From Haliclystus octoradiatus (Eukaryota > Cnidaria > Staurozoa > Stauromedusae > Haliclystidae): 64,000 nt of DNA. The DNA lies in assembly GCA_916610825.1 (NCBI GenBank), contig OU744447.1, positions 18,197,563-18,261,562 of the forward strand, read 5' to 3'. The position numbers and the translations under genes were made by a program. Each line of letters begins with the position of its first letter. Positions within the stretch are counted from its first letter, which is position 1. The notes beneath the pieces were generated by a model. That model saw only the letters and a list, made by a program, of their open reading frames with translations, was not told the origin of the DNA and searched no databases. Positions 31,001 to 41,000 of this stretch are shown here, piece by piece.

Positions 31001-34000
31001 ACAACACATCCAACTTTCTTCAACGTTATAACACCACTGCCCTGAAAAAAACCTACCGACATTCTTCATTATATCTTTGTCGGGGAAAAACAAAAGAAAA
31101 ATGCTGATGCTATATCATTTTACATTCTCACGTCATCTATTTATTTAATACAAATACATTACGTCATGCATAACAACGAGGTTAAAACATAAGTAAGGCT
31201 AACATATAAAAATGTCAATAAGACTAACATCGGCACATTCGTCCCAAGATTTACAAATCTTACTACACATAATCATCTAACCAAGCCGGACGGCGCGAAA
31301 CACGTCTAGAAGATTGAAGAACATCGTTAGTCGCAAGATCTTGATCTTCTTCCTCGTCGGAGGAATCACATACTATTTCTAAATTAACATTTTCAGCAGT
31401 ATCACCTTCATGCATATTTTCCTCATCATATCGCATACGTATGTGTGAAACGTGACGTAAACTTACAAAATCGCCAATCTTTACATTTACCTTAGTTGAT
31501 GAAATGTGCTCGACAATCACTCCTGGCTTCCATCGTTCATAACACCGCACGTTTTCATCTGGTTTAACCCAAACACAATCGCCAGGTGAAAATCGAACAT
31601 CATGAAGTACAACTCGATCACGTGGTCTTTGCAACTTTAAATGTGTATCATAACTGTATAACATCTGAACAGGCGATAACTTTCTACCATCAGTAGGCAA
31701 TCGATTGTACCAATAAGTAGCTTCTAAAACAGTCATATTACTTCGTGTAGCTAACGTCTTTATAGTACGATGATTTCGTTCAATTATACCATTTCCAGCA
31801 GGGTAATATGCAGCTCTAGGTTCCAACCTGACATTCCACTCAGTACATAATTTCTTGACTTTGCTGGACTTAAACGAACTATAATTATCTAACAATATTT
31901 CGTCTGGTGGACCATGTTCAATAAAAATTGATTCAAAATGTTTGGCGATCTCCGATTGTCCTTCATTGCGAATACGACGCCAAATACAATACCGAGACGG
32001 TCCGCAATCAATAAACGTCAAAAACTTTTGTCCACTAAGCTTTGTAACATCAACTGCCAATCTTGACCAATTATGATTTACATTTAAATGACCTTTTTTC
32101 CATAATACTGATTGCGGATCAATTGACTGGCACTGGGCACATTGAGATATTACTACTTTTGCTTCATTTAAATCTCCACTTACACCTAATCGCTCAGCCA
32201 ACCACAACAAAGACGTAGAACCAGTATGAATAGTATTGTGCAATTCCTTTAATGTAAGTGCACTTTCACTAATCTCTAAATCTCCAACTGCAGCTACTTC
32301 TTCCATAAATATGTCATCATATTTCTTCAACCAATGAGTTGGCACTCTAGTTAGTTTATCAGCTAAATTCACATCAGATCTAATCAACGAAACATTAACT
32401 TGCAAATCATATTCGTCAATAATGTTAGTAATCAATTCCAGACGTCTTCTAATCAATAACTCTCCACTAGCTTTCGTTTGCAAACGCTTCTTGAAAGACA
32501 AAACGTCGGACAACCAACTATTCACAACAGCTGAATCTGTTAAAATTTCAAACTCATTTAATTTCCAAGCTACTGCCAAATTAATCCCCTTTAATACAGC
32601 GTCTAGCTCTGCTTGGTTAATATGCTTGTTGTCTTTACGCAACCAACATGCGTCTTCTGCAATTTCTCCACCAATCTCTACACAAACTCCCAAAGCAATT
32701 GAACTTGCGTCACACCAAATCCGCCCTTTTCTTGATGACGAAATATCCCAACGACCTGATGCCGGATCACCTCTCTTACAACGTGCAACCATCTCCCCCA
32801 CAGGCTCGATAACATTTGAAGGTAGCTCCTGATCCCATTCAAAAGGTGTGGCCAACCTCTTCAAGTAGCTAGCAGCAACCCTAAGCCAATTGCATACAGG
32901 ATGAATCCCCACCAACTTGCCACAAAGTGAATACAATTCACGCTTAGTCAAAGATTCGAAAGGCTCCAACTGTAGTTCATTTGCTCGACACCAATACAAA
33001 TGATCACCTTGCTGACTAACATCCAAACCTAATACACGAACAGCATCAGTACCAATTTTCTCAGCAGGCTTAGATAGCAAACCAAATTTTGACAAATGCA
33101 CAATAACTTCACTTGCAGAAACAATAGATTCGTTAACAAATATATCATCAACATATGAATCCGTCCCCTCTCTAATCTTTGAGTTCATTGACAATACTTT
33201 ATTTAACACAGTCGACATTATCATCGGAGCAACGTTTAGCCCAAATCCCATCCGTGTCAAACACCATAAACGATCTTTATGTCGTATAGTTTGATAGCAC
33301 CATAACGACGGGTCCACATGCAATTGCAAATAAGCATCCTTTAAATCCACTACCGCACACTCAACACCTTGACGTCGCCACAACCGAAGTTTATCTTTAC
33401 AAACGTCGCTTTCACCAGAATAAATTGTTACAGACTCATTTAACTCTCTGAAATCAAAAACAGGACGCACTTTCTTTTTGTTACTTTGCACCACTGCAAA
33501 CATTGGTATTAAACCCTTTGCCGAACCCATCTCTGACTCATTGTACTCAATCAAATATTCTTTTTCTATCCACTCATCCAATTTCTTTTTAAACTCTAAT
33601 TGGGTACATCCATCCATTTTATAACAGTCCACATTGTTTTGTAATCGATTTGGGGCAGTCTCCTCAACCCATTTCCAAGAAACAATCCAATGACCATTTT
33701 CAAATTTAGCCGAAAAATTACGATCATTAATACTAATTTCTTCTTGTAATTCACATTCAACAGACACAGATTTCTGTTCAGACTTCACCACGGTGACACA
33801 ATAACCATCACCAATATTAAACTTCCCATCCTTGAACACTTCCAATCCACCCATACGTGTAATAAGATCTAATCCAATAATAACATCAACATTCTTCAAT
33901 AAACGATCAACCATCAAACAATCAATATTTTCAATAAAATTACCATAACGAAACAACACTTGACATTTTCCTTGAGTTGAAGTCACATCTCCATTCATCA

Positions 34001-37000
34001 TCACATAACATCTGCATTTTTAACCAAAACATTCCCTTGTCCTTTACATAATCTTTCTTTTACAATGGTTAATGTACATCCAGTATCAACTAATCCACGT
34101 ACAGAAATACCATTTATAAAAACATTAACCATCAATAAGGAATTCACTGTTGGGGGGCTACGACTTGTTCCATTGACGACGTAGCCCCTTGTACATTTCC
34201 CGACACCTTTGCACACCCATTTGCGAAATGACCAACTTGTCCACACTTGTAACATGTGACCACTTTCGATTGTAAATCGTTTCCCTGATAACTTTCTTTC
34301 TTCACATTTGTCTCACAATCACGACTAATATGACCAATCTGATTACACGAATAACAACGAATTGTTGGCGATTGACCAGACACAAACGATGATCGCTTTG
34401 ACTTTGCCACAACAACCACATCCGCATGGCGTTCGACTTCCATTAAAACACGGGCTCGTGATACCAACAATTCATCCAATGGATTGTCCAGCATCCTCAA
34501 TTGTTGAGCAACATTTTCTGGTAAACCTGATACGAATGCAACAGAAGCAGCGTTTACACCAGCCAACTCTGACAAACGTTGCAAATCGGCAAAAAACGAG
34601 TCAATGTTTTCATTGTTCTGCAGTGTACGACACTTCAATTGCTCCCAAGCAGCGTGCCGTGAGATCGAAAATGCAGACATTAACTTCTTCTTCACAATCA
34701 ATAAATCTCCACGATCTAAATCATCAATTTTGTCGTACACCAAAAAGGCAGGTCCAAGTAACATCAACGGTACCAACGTTGCTCTGTCGGCAATAGATAA
34801 AGATTGAAGTTTACAAATAGCTTCAAAACGTCTCCACCATTCAGCAAAGTCACCATCACCATTGTACTTGCTCACCACGTCAGTAATTTTAATTTTCGAC
34901 GACATGGCCCGTTAGCTTGTAAGAAATCAATGCAAAAACCACAACACAGTTAACAACACATCCAACTTTCTTCAACGTTATAACACCACTGCCCTGAAAA
35001 AAACCTACCGACATTCTTCATTATATCTTTGTCGGGGAAAAACAAAAGAAAAATGCTGACGCTATATCATTTTACATTCTCACGTCATCTATTTATTTAA
35101 TACAAATACATTACGTCATGCATAACAACGAGGTTAAAACATAAGTAAGGCTAACATATAAAAATGTCAATAAGACTAACATCGGCACAGGGCGAAATGT
35201 TCAATTTTAATTTTGGGACACAAGTCTGGACATTCTAGTCTCACTTCGAATCATCTCAAAATAACTAGCTATTTGATCGGCTTGCAACATTTTGCGGTCT
35301 GGCGACATCAGAAAAGTTAAAAAATTTTCAAGCTACATTTTTTCTCTCGGCGACATGTGGCGACATCGCCTAGTGACATTTTGACGTCATAAGACCACCA
35401 CTCCGCATACGCAATCTCAGGAATGTCGCTTCTCGCGACATTTTTTGTGCAGTGGAAAACGGGCTTTATGTCGAATGTCCAAACTCTAAACTCAAAATAT
35501 CATCGCAAAATAGTTGTTACTATATTCACTACACCTAAATCCATCGCTCAAAACGATGTACTTTCACGCGGTACACTTGTTTACATGAAAGCAGAATACA
35601 ATGGATCTCGTTTTAGATTTTTCCGTAAATTTCTTTCCGTTTTCCGTAAATCAGACGTGCCCTTTTGATCAGGGATGTTAAAGCCAGTTTCAAATGCTTA
35701 CCCTTGGAAAAAACAATTCAGAAATTCATGAACAGTTCATAAACTCTTGAAATGTCAGGGGCGGGTCGATTCGGATTTTTTCATAATCTATTAATATAGG
35801 ACAAGAATCGATTCTGAATCAATTGATCCTTTGAAAACAATAGACCTATTTTCCGAGTAAATTCTACTTAATCAGCATTTGAAAGTTTAAAAAAGTTTTA
35901 CGGCTTTTGTATCTTATTTCTTCCGAAATTATTCATTATAAAGTTTACATGAATGATGTTTTCTTTATTAAATAACTAAAATGAATTCATTTCAAATATG
36001 TTTGAGAATTTCATTGTGTTAATTTGTTAATTTACAATAAGTATTTTTTTAGTCGCTTGTTTTTGTTTTTCGTAAGTGCTAGTATATTTCGAATTTTCAA
36101 TGCCATTTTCTTCATTGAAAAAAAAATAGAATAATGTATAAATAGGCCTACTGAATCAATGATGAAAGTAATGATCATTCCAAAGAAATGTTATAGTCAA
36201 TGATTGACTTCAGAATTCACTGATGTCTGACCAATCAAATTGCTTGATGTTTAAATTGCTATGTTGGTAGATGGCTGAGTATATATGTAGGCTACAAATT
36301 GTGTACATTGGATGCCTACATCATTTCGTTTTTGCTTGGATTTGAGCAAATACATATATAATGAAATTTAATGTATTTTAGTGTATTATAAGAGCGCAAT
36401 TATCTTTTGCGATTTAAATTTTCACTTCTTTATTGCAATATGTGGAATCAATCATTAAAATATCCTTGATTACAATACGCTACAATGCATTCGTGTAATG
36501 CTCAGAATTACACTTTATTTTAGCTGTCAAGACCAATTTGAATTAGAACTCAGATAATGAAAAAGATCTGGTAGGGAAAACCGGCTATTTATTTTGCATG
36601 TAGTAAATTATTTGCTTTGATGTTAATCAGTAAAAATGTATAACAAAGACAATCATGTAAATTAATTAATATTGTTTTTCACACTTTCAGATTTTGGTTG
36701 TTGTTTAGATAGCGTACTATCGTAGCAACATCAATTAGATAAGATTATGTTTCAAATCAAATAAAGCAAATCATTAGAAATAGAAGTTACAATGTATAGG
36801 TGATGACAACAATTAAGCTTAGCTAATAAATCACTTGAAAGTGTCCAATGCAGTGATTGCAGTCTGATGGATTGGAGGGCCTACACTCCATCCAAAACTA
36901 GAAATAATGTTGCTGCTTCAAATTATTAGTGTATCCAACAAGGGACTTTAACTTTAGGCTAATTATCTATCTTTCTTTTACTTACCATTTGAGCTTCCTT

Positions 37001-37093
37001 GATTCTGATTTGTGTTTTTAATTCTTTAACAGCCTTATCAAATTTAATTTGATCGGGTTCTTTAGGTGTTGACTTGATTGTTGTGTCCTCCAT
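22004..37093 (-). CDS. BFR1-like coiled-coil protein, ten exons, complete
   Basis: Ten minus-strand exons join without a phase break: 36986-37093 (ATG at 37093), 29530-29694, 28040-28110, 27261-27362, 25732-25804, 24814-24952, 24066-24207, 23816-23979, 23601-23725, 22004-22630; predicted 571 aa. The N-terminal half is highly charged coiled coil. The segment from IRKLQAKLPYKS through GVISRLQVQLSQRNLSLREE follows yeast Bfr1 (LEE-I-...-LSL-EK layout). A basic RQRRKSKKWRRQQ patch and a C-terminal LLHDATVFGQFLSLDVDPPL segment match the corresponding Bfr1 regions. Bfr1 is a yeast polyribosome/mRNP-associated protein with roles in secretion and chromosome segregation; the animal role is not established here. 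The exon 7 donor is AG|GCAAGT, a GC-AG intron. Exon 10 has a long Ser/Asp-rich tail of low complexity. Intron 1 (29695-36985) houses the nested mobile elements. NFU1 ends 931 bases upstream on the same strand. Confidence 0.82.
25324..25535. repeat. TTCATGAAC-rich dispersed repeat, copy 1
   Basis: Multiple overlapping palindromic TTCATGAAC/GTTCATGAA words alternate with GAACGTTAAAT and GGCCAATTAAA-like blocks. The same words recur at 28270-28440, 42026-42172 and 56495-56870. It lies in intron 5 of the BFR1-like gene. Confidence 0.65.
26085..26200. repeat. GC-rich dispersed repeat fragment
   Basis: A sharply G/C-rich island (GGGGGTGCGGGAGCATGCCC near 26157) embedded in an AT-rich intron, followed by AGAAATTTTTTGAAATTT. 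Composition and sharp edges suggest an inserted repeat fragment. No TIR or ORF is seen. Confidence 0.4.
28270..28440. repeat. TTCATGAAC-rich dispersed repeat, copy 2
   Basis: Contains AACGTTCATGAAT, ATTTCATGAACAGTTTAAA and AGTTCATGAACTATTCA, sharing words and order with the other copies. It lies in intron 2 of the BFR1-like gene. Confidence 0.6.
28685..28820. repeat. T-rich low-complexity tract
   Basis: About 135 bases of T runs broken by single A or C, in the BFR1-like intron 2. The Phe/Leu/Tyr-rich open frames across it are compositional. Confidence 0.8.
30966..31237 (-). repeat. 3' LTR (element sense), 272 bp
   Basis: Starts TGTAAGAAATC and ends ATCGGCACA on the plus strand; 271 of 272 bases match the other LTR. 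On the minus strand an AATAAA (31140-31145) is a candidate polyadenylation signal. The adjacent internal side reads GGGACGAA on the minus strand, a weak polypurine tract. Confidence 0.95.
31263..34004 (-). CDS. pol: retrotransposon Pol: protease C-terminus, RT, RNase H, integrase
   Basis: 913-codon frame whose first codon is GTG and which is closed by a stop just upstream, so it is probably made by frameshifting or re-initiation. Residues ~39-46 (VDVIIGLD) are the protease C-terminal motif. RT: Asp220 (VVDLKDAY) and YVDD at 284-287. RNase H: Asp432, Glu466, Asp490. Integrase: zinc finger His589, His593, Cys622, Cys625, and the D,D35E triad at Asp652, Asp706, Glu742. All expected catalytic residues are present and no internal stop exists. 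The stop lies 25 bases from the LTR. Confidence 0.93.
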   Translation of the reverse strand: MMMNGDVTSTQGKCQVLFRYGNFIENIDCLMVDRLLKNVDVIIGLDLITRMGGLEVFKDGKFNIGDGYCVTVVKSEQKSVSVECELQEEISINDRNFSAKFENGHWIVSWKWVEETAPNRLQNNVDCYKMDGCTQLEFKKKLDEWIEKEYLIEYNESEMGSAKGLIPMFAVVQSNKKKVRPVFDFRELNESVTIYSGESDVCKDKLRLWRRQGVECAVVDLKDAYLQLHVDPSLWCYQTIRHKDRLWCLTRMGFGLNVAPMIMSTVLNKVLSMNSKIREGTDSYVDDIFVNESIVSASEVIVHLSKFGLLSKPAEKIGTDAVRVLGLDVSQQGDHLYWCRANELQLEPFESLTKRELYSLCGKLVGIHPVCNWLRVAASYLKRLATPFEWDQELPSNVIEPVGEMVARCKRGDPASGRWDISSSRKGRIWCDASSIALGVCVEIGGEIAEDACWLRKDNKHINQAELDAVLKGINLAVAWKLNEFEILTDSAVVNSWLSDVLSFKKRLQTKASGELLIRRRLELITNIIDEYDLQVNVSLIRSDVNLADKLTRVPTHWLKKYDDIFMEEVAAVGDLEISESALTLKELHNTIHTGSTSLLWLAERLGVSGDLNEAKVVISQCAQCQSIDPQSVLWKKGHLNVNHNWSRLAVDVTKLSGQKFLTFIDCGPSRYCIWRRIRNEGQSEIAKHFESIFIEHGPPDEILLDNYSSFKSSKVKKLCTEWNVRLEPRAAYYPAGNGIIERNHRTIKTLATRSNMTVLEATYWYNRLPTDGRKLSPVQMLYSYDTHLKLQRPRDRVVLHDVRFSPGDCVWVKPDENVRCYERWKPGVIVEHISSTKVNVKIGDFVSLRHVSHIRMRYDEENMHEGDTAENVNLEIVCDSSDEEEDQDLATNDVLQSSRRVSRRPAWLDDYV
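34001..34255 (-). CDS. pro: retrotransposon protease frame (N-terminal part)
   Basis: An 84-codon frame overlapping the end of gag (112 bases) and the start of pol (4 bases). It encodes the aspartic protease active site in VFINGISVRGLVDTGCTLTI; the flap and GLD motif needed to finish the fold lie in the pol frame. Relative to gag it is at -1, and pol is at -1 relative to it. A run of six C (element sense) just before the gag stop and a run of five A before the protease stop are the obvious slip points. Either programmed frameshifts or two small indels could explain this. Confidence 0.8.
   Translation of the reverse strand: MLQVWTSWSFRKWVCKGVGKCTRGYVVNGTSRSPPTVNSLLMVNVFINGISVRGLVDTGCTLTIVKERLCKGQGNVLVKNADVM
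34144..34905 (-). CDS. gag: retrotransposon Gag with two zinc knuckles
   Basis: 253 aa from the ATG at 34905. The N-terminal half (GDFAEWWRRFEAI; ATLVPLMLLGPAF) resembles the capsid-like region of Ty3/gypsy-type Gag proteins. Two CCHC knuckles follow: CYSCNQIGHISRDC and CYKCGQVGHFANGC, for RNA binding. The ATG is only 12 bases inside the 5' LTR edge, leaving almost no leader. Confidence 0.92.
   Translation of the reverse strand: MSSKIKITDVVSKYNGDGDFAEWWRRFEAICKLQSLSIADRATLVPLMLLGPAFLVYDKIDDLDRGDLLIVKKKLMSAFSISRHAAWEQLKCRTLQNNENIDSFFADLQRLSELAGVNAASVAFVSGLPENVAQQLRMLDNPLDELLVSRARVLMEVERHADVVVVAKSKRSSFVSGQSPTIRCYSCNQIGHISRDCETNVKKESYQGNDLQSKVVTCYKCGQVGHFANGCAKVSGNVQGATSSMEQVVAPQQ
34918..35189 (-). 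repeat. 5' LTR (element sense), 272 bp
   Basis: Matches the 30966-31237 LTR at 271 of 272 positions. In element sense the bases directly after the LTR are AGCTAACGGGCC, not the TGG-initial primer-binding site expected for priming by the 3' end of a tRNA. Confidence 0.95.
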
Positions 37094-37893
37094 ATTTGTA
37101 AATTACAAATTAAACCAAAGCGGCTCGATTAAATTATGACTTTATAAAAACATTCACAACTAAGCTGATGCAATCTCCAATAAAGAAAACTGCGTTTAGT
37201 ACTACCATTTAATAGTATCAACATTACAACTACCAATCAGAGAGTTCCAGTAGAAAATCAGCAGCGCAGTGCTAATGATAAGTAATTCACGTTTGAGTTG
37301 ATTTTGTCGACTACGATTCAAACACGTTGCAAAACTTCTAAAATGGTTAGTCTCCCTTCAGAAAATTTATTTAGCGAACAATCTACGAAAATGACAGCGA
37401 CACTAAAAATAGAAATATTGAACCCGCTGACCATTATAGCCGCACCGTTACCAAAACAAACCATTTAATAACAGTGATTATGCTAATTAGTTTTTATAGC
37501 ATTGTTAGCCATCACATATATCGGTATTGTTTCTATATTGTTTCTTGTCTAGAAAAAACAGGTTCACGTTTGATGCTAGTGCCTATGGACATTGGATAGT
37601 GTAAGGGAGATAAGATGTCCCCTCCAAATTCTGATACGAGAATATAGTTTATTCAATATTCCTATGAAATCAAATTAAGAATAAATGTGACAGTATATTG
37701 AATATAAAAGACAGTTTGATTACAATAGATTAGTATTTTTACACATACTAATTTGCGATATTTAGAAACATTTATCAACAAACAAAGATAACATCACAAA
37801 TTGCGTCATTGCCCATGTAAATCAAATATATTATACAACAACAATAATATCATCTGCTAAGCAGCATTTTCAATGTTAAAAAACATCAGCTGA

Positions 37894-37899
37894 TTTATT
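37894..37899 (-). promoter_or_regulatory. poly(A) signal of NFU1
   Basis: AATAAA on the minus strand, 125 bases past the NFU1 stop and about 800 bases before the start codon of the downstream BFR1-like gene. Confidence 0.6.
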
Positions 37900-38023
37900 T
37901 TTGCAAAAATGTTTAAATTGCATGTATTTTTTACTTGCATCTTATTAGTTTGAAATATTAGTTTGAGATAGTCCATTGCAGTCTGACTGATGTGTTAAAA
38001 TTTGAATATAATTATTTGAAAGT

Positions 38024-41000
38024 TTAGCTGCCATCTGGATTTAATTTCTTTTCAAATTCATCAAATGCGTTGTTATTTGCTATGTCAACTTCATCTTCAA
38101 CCTGTCAACAACATAAAATTGAATAATTTAGAAAAAAAATCTACCAGTCAAATCTATATTAATAGTGAATATCTGAAAACTCTTTTGTTTCAATTCTATA
38201 GAACATTTTATAGCACAGAGAAAAAGCCTTTCTTGTTACTCTGAGTTTCACACGTATATTGGCGTCTTTTGCCTCGTCTTTGTCTCTTACTCCTGTTTTA
38301 TATAACACTAGCAATAAGGCTCCTGCGTTGCTGGGTTACTTTGAGCAGAGTTAAAGTCAACTTATGTTATGTTTTGCCATGTTCCATTCAGGTTGGTAAT
38401 TAAGCCCTATCACAATGAAATAGTAATAAAGTAATGTAGACGGTGTTACCCCACCGAAGGCAACCGTACCACTCCTCTATTTCTAGAGGAGTGGCATTTT
38501 TCGCTCAGAGCAATGATTTTAAACGCTTTTTGTTGATCTCAGCCACGACACAGCAGATCAATTTCAACAGATTTCCTGGCAGATAGGTCTCGATTGTCAA
38601 TGTGCAACGATGCGCCACAGCTATTCACAATGCAATTCCCTTTGGACCATTCCATCCGCTATCCTCAGATGGTACTCATTTGATGTTTCAGATAAAGTCA
38701 ATGCTGAGTTGACCTTGGGGGATTCGAACCACAGTCGATCAGATATGATCCGATCTAAAGTTCGGCTGCTCTGCCATCTGAGCTAATCCTCCTCAAAATG
38801 AAATAGAACCCCATTAAACATTGCATTTGAATCATTCAGTAGCTTCTCTACGTTCGCGCATACAAAATACAAAAATCCGTGAACTTGCAGCTTCAAATAA
38901 AAGGTTGTGAGATTGAAAAGAGCATGTGCGGTTTCACTGAGCGGTCATGATTGATTGGGGAGATCCCTTGCAAACAATAGCAGCGATGATGTAAAGCCGC
39001 AAAGGCTGCAAAATGAAAAGATACATTACTTTTCGATACGAAGAGTACAAAACGAAGATGAAATAGCAAGCCATATAAAAACACAGATCATAACACAGTG
39101 ATTCGAATGATATTACTTTCGGACATTTTGATAGAGAATTGGGAGAATTATTAGGGTACATACATTTGAAGCGACTCTCTTTTATATGTTAAGATTGAGC
39201 ACTTTTTTTTATACATGTGTGTATATGAGTTTACACTCAATATATTGGTATATATTTTCATATAAAATTACATACTAATTTGAAATCAAAATAACCAAAT
39301 ATCCAATTCTCAATAAAATGCCACACGATGAAATCGTAATAAACAGAAATTTAAAATCGGTCATGAAGATCGTAACAGTAAAAGAATATTCAATTAAAAT
39401 TAAAGTCATTCAAGTCTATTTGGTTGTATCACTTGGAGCAGCTATGTACTAACAAATTTTAGTGATCAGGTCCAGAAGACAACAAATGCAGGTATAAGAG
39501 CCACTGCATGATTTGGCAGAATTAGACTTTCAAGCAATGGTTTGACTGACCTGTTCAACAGCAGTCACTTCTGGCACATAAAACTGAAGCATATTTTGAA
39601 CACCGTTCTTGAGCGTCACAACCGAACTAGGACAACTTGAACAGGAGCCCTGAATTAAATAAAAGCAGCAGCAAAAATCAATTAAATTGTGATATGATAT
39701 GATGTATTTTGTTATTTTGAGCGGCAAATAAAGGACAATTTACACTATTAAGGTGTCATTTACAAAGCCTTGAAGTTAAGAGTCGAACCCGCTGTCATCA
39801 CCCTCCAAGCAACATTCACATGGATAAAAAGTGAAAGATACTTACGGTATTATAATATAACATTAAATTAGATAGTGTACATGACAATAACATGATAGGC
39901 ACATACAATGGGTACACAGTATGGGTATTTCACACAATAACAACAATAGCATACTATTTAGTTGTAAGTAATTATACCTGCATCTTTAGTTGAACAATTC
40001 CTGAATCCTGGTCAAAGCCCTAGAAATATAAGCAAAAAGCAATTACCAATAGCGTAGGTGTCATACCCTCAGTTTATATAAACACTCAATTTTATTGACT
40101 TGCTCAAGTCTCACTTCTGTGTTATGCTCGTCTTGATGGATTGGGAAGTGTTCAGATTTTGTTCTGATCATTTGACATTTGATGTGTCTAACGAAAGACC
40201 AAACTATTGTTTTAAAAAACAATTACTTGTCTTACTTTGTAAGAATGAACATTAATATTCTAAACGTTTTGTAAACATTTCTAATTCCAGGAGCCTAAAA
40301 TTCTTTAAAACGTTATCACCATTAGAGAACTTGCTTGTGTTGAGTGCCCCGTCTTTTTCCGCCTTATGAGCGGGTGAACATGGATCAAACAAAATACCGC
40401 TGTGCAGGATTCTGCACGACGGCTCTCAAAGGACACAAGTCCCGGTTTCCAATCATGAAAATGAGGCAGCAAAAAGAAAGCGGGACTTAAGCCAGTCGAT
40501 CAATTTTACAGAATTTGTTCAACAATACTAAGACAAGCAAGTTCGGACTATAGATGACAGAATAATACAATAATATTATTGTAACAATATACGCACCATA
40601 AATATTATATCACCACCATCTTCTTGTACTGTAGGTCTTTAAAAAAAAGAACAACTTGAGTGATTTATTCAAACAAGGGTAGGCAAGTAACCCAAAAGTC
40701 ATGAAATGAGACAGAAAGTAAATATATAATTATATTTCAACCTTTTCCAAATATTTTTATGAAATTAATGTGGTTAATCTTGGTGGTTATTTTTGTATTT
40801 GGTTTGTGCATGATTTTTCTGGTGGCGAATTGTTGCGAAGAATGCAAGGTCTGTTTTCAGTTGTTTATTCATAAGTCAGAAATATTCCTCTGTTCTACTC
40901 AACAACGCTATTGTGTTGATCATTTCTCACTTGAATAATGGCAAGTGATGTGATGAATCTATTTTGATTGAAGGGATAAGCAATTACAAACAATGAAAGT

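Larger units (their letters stand above)
30966..35189 (-). mobile_element. LTR retrotransposon, near-intact, minus strand
   Basis: 4,224 bp, bounded by TG...CA LTRs and a 5-bp target duplication GGGCG at 30961-30965 and 35190-35194. The two LTRs differ at one site (T at 31108, C at 35060), so the insertion is recent. On the minus strand the order is gag, protease, RT, RNase H, integrase. The integrase-after-RNase H order fits Ty3/gypsy or BEL/Pao; the RT core is YVDD, and clade is unresolved. Transcription sense equals that of the host BFR1-like gene. No env-like ORF. The coding region lies in three successive frames, described under the three ORFs. Confidence 0.95.
30461..35464. mobile_element. 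non-autonomous DNA transposon split by an LTR element
   Basis: Terminal inverted repeats: left end GCCGGTTTTCCACTGGACAA and right end, read inverted, GCCCGTTTTCCACTGCACAA; both continue into AAAATGTCGC. Left flank is TTAA (30457-30460) and right flank TTTA (35465-35468), suggesting a TTAA-type target duplication as in piggyBac or Kolobok elements, with one change. Removing the nested LTR element (30966-35189) and one 5-bp duplication leaves about 770 bp without an ORF, so the element is non-autonomous. It lies in intron 1 of the BFR1-like gene. Confidence 0.75.

Noticed and set aside
32422-32832. 136-codon plus-strand frame
   Set aside because: Antisense shadow of the retrotransposon pol gene.
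34362-34807. Two plus-strand frames over 34.4-34.8 kb
   Set aside because: Antisense shadows of the retrotransposon gag gene.
38715-38794. Possible suppressor tRNA with TTA anticodon
   Set aside because: Acceptor arms do not pair, the anticodon stem is irregular, and the same head with a shared body recurs elsewhere, so it is a SINE head.
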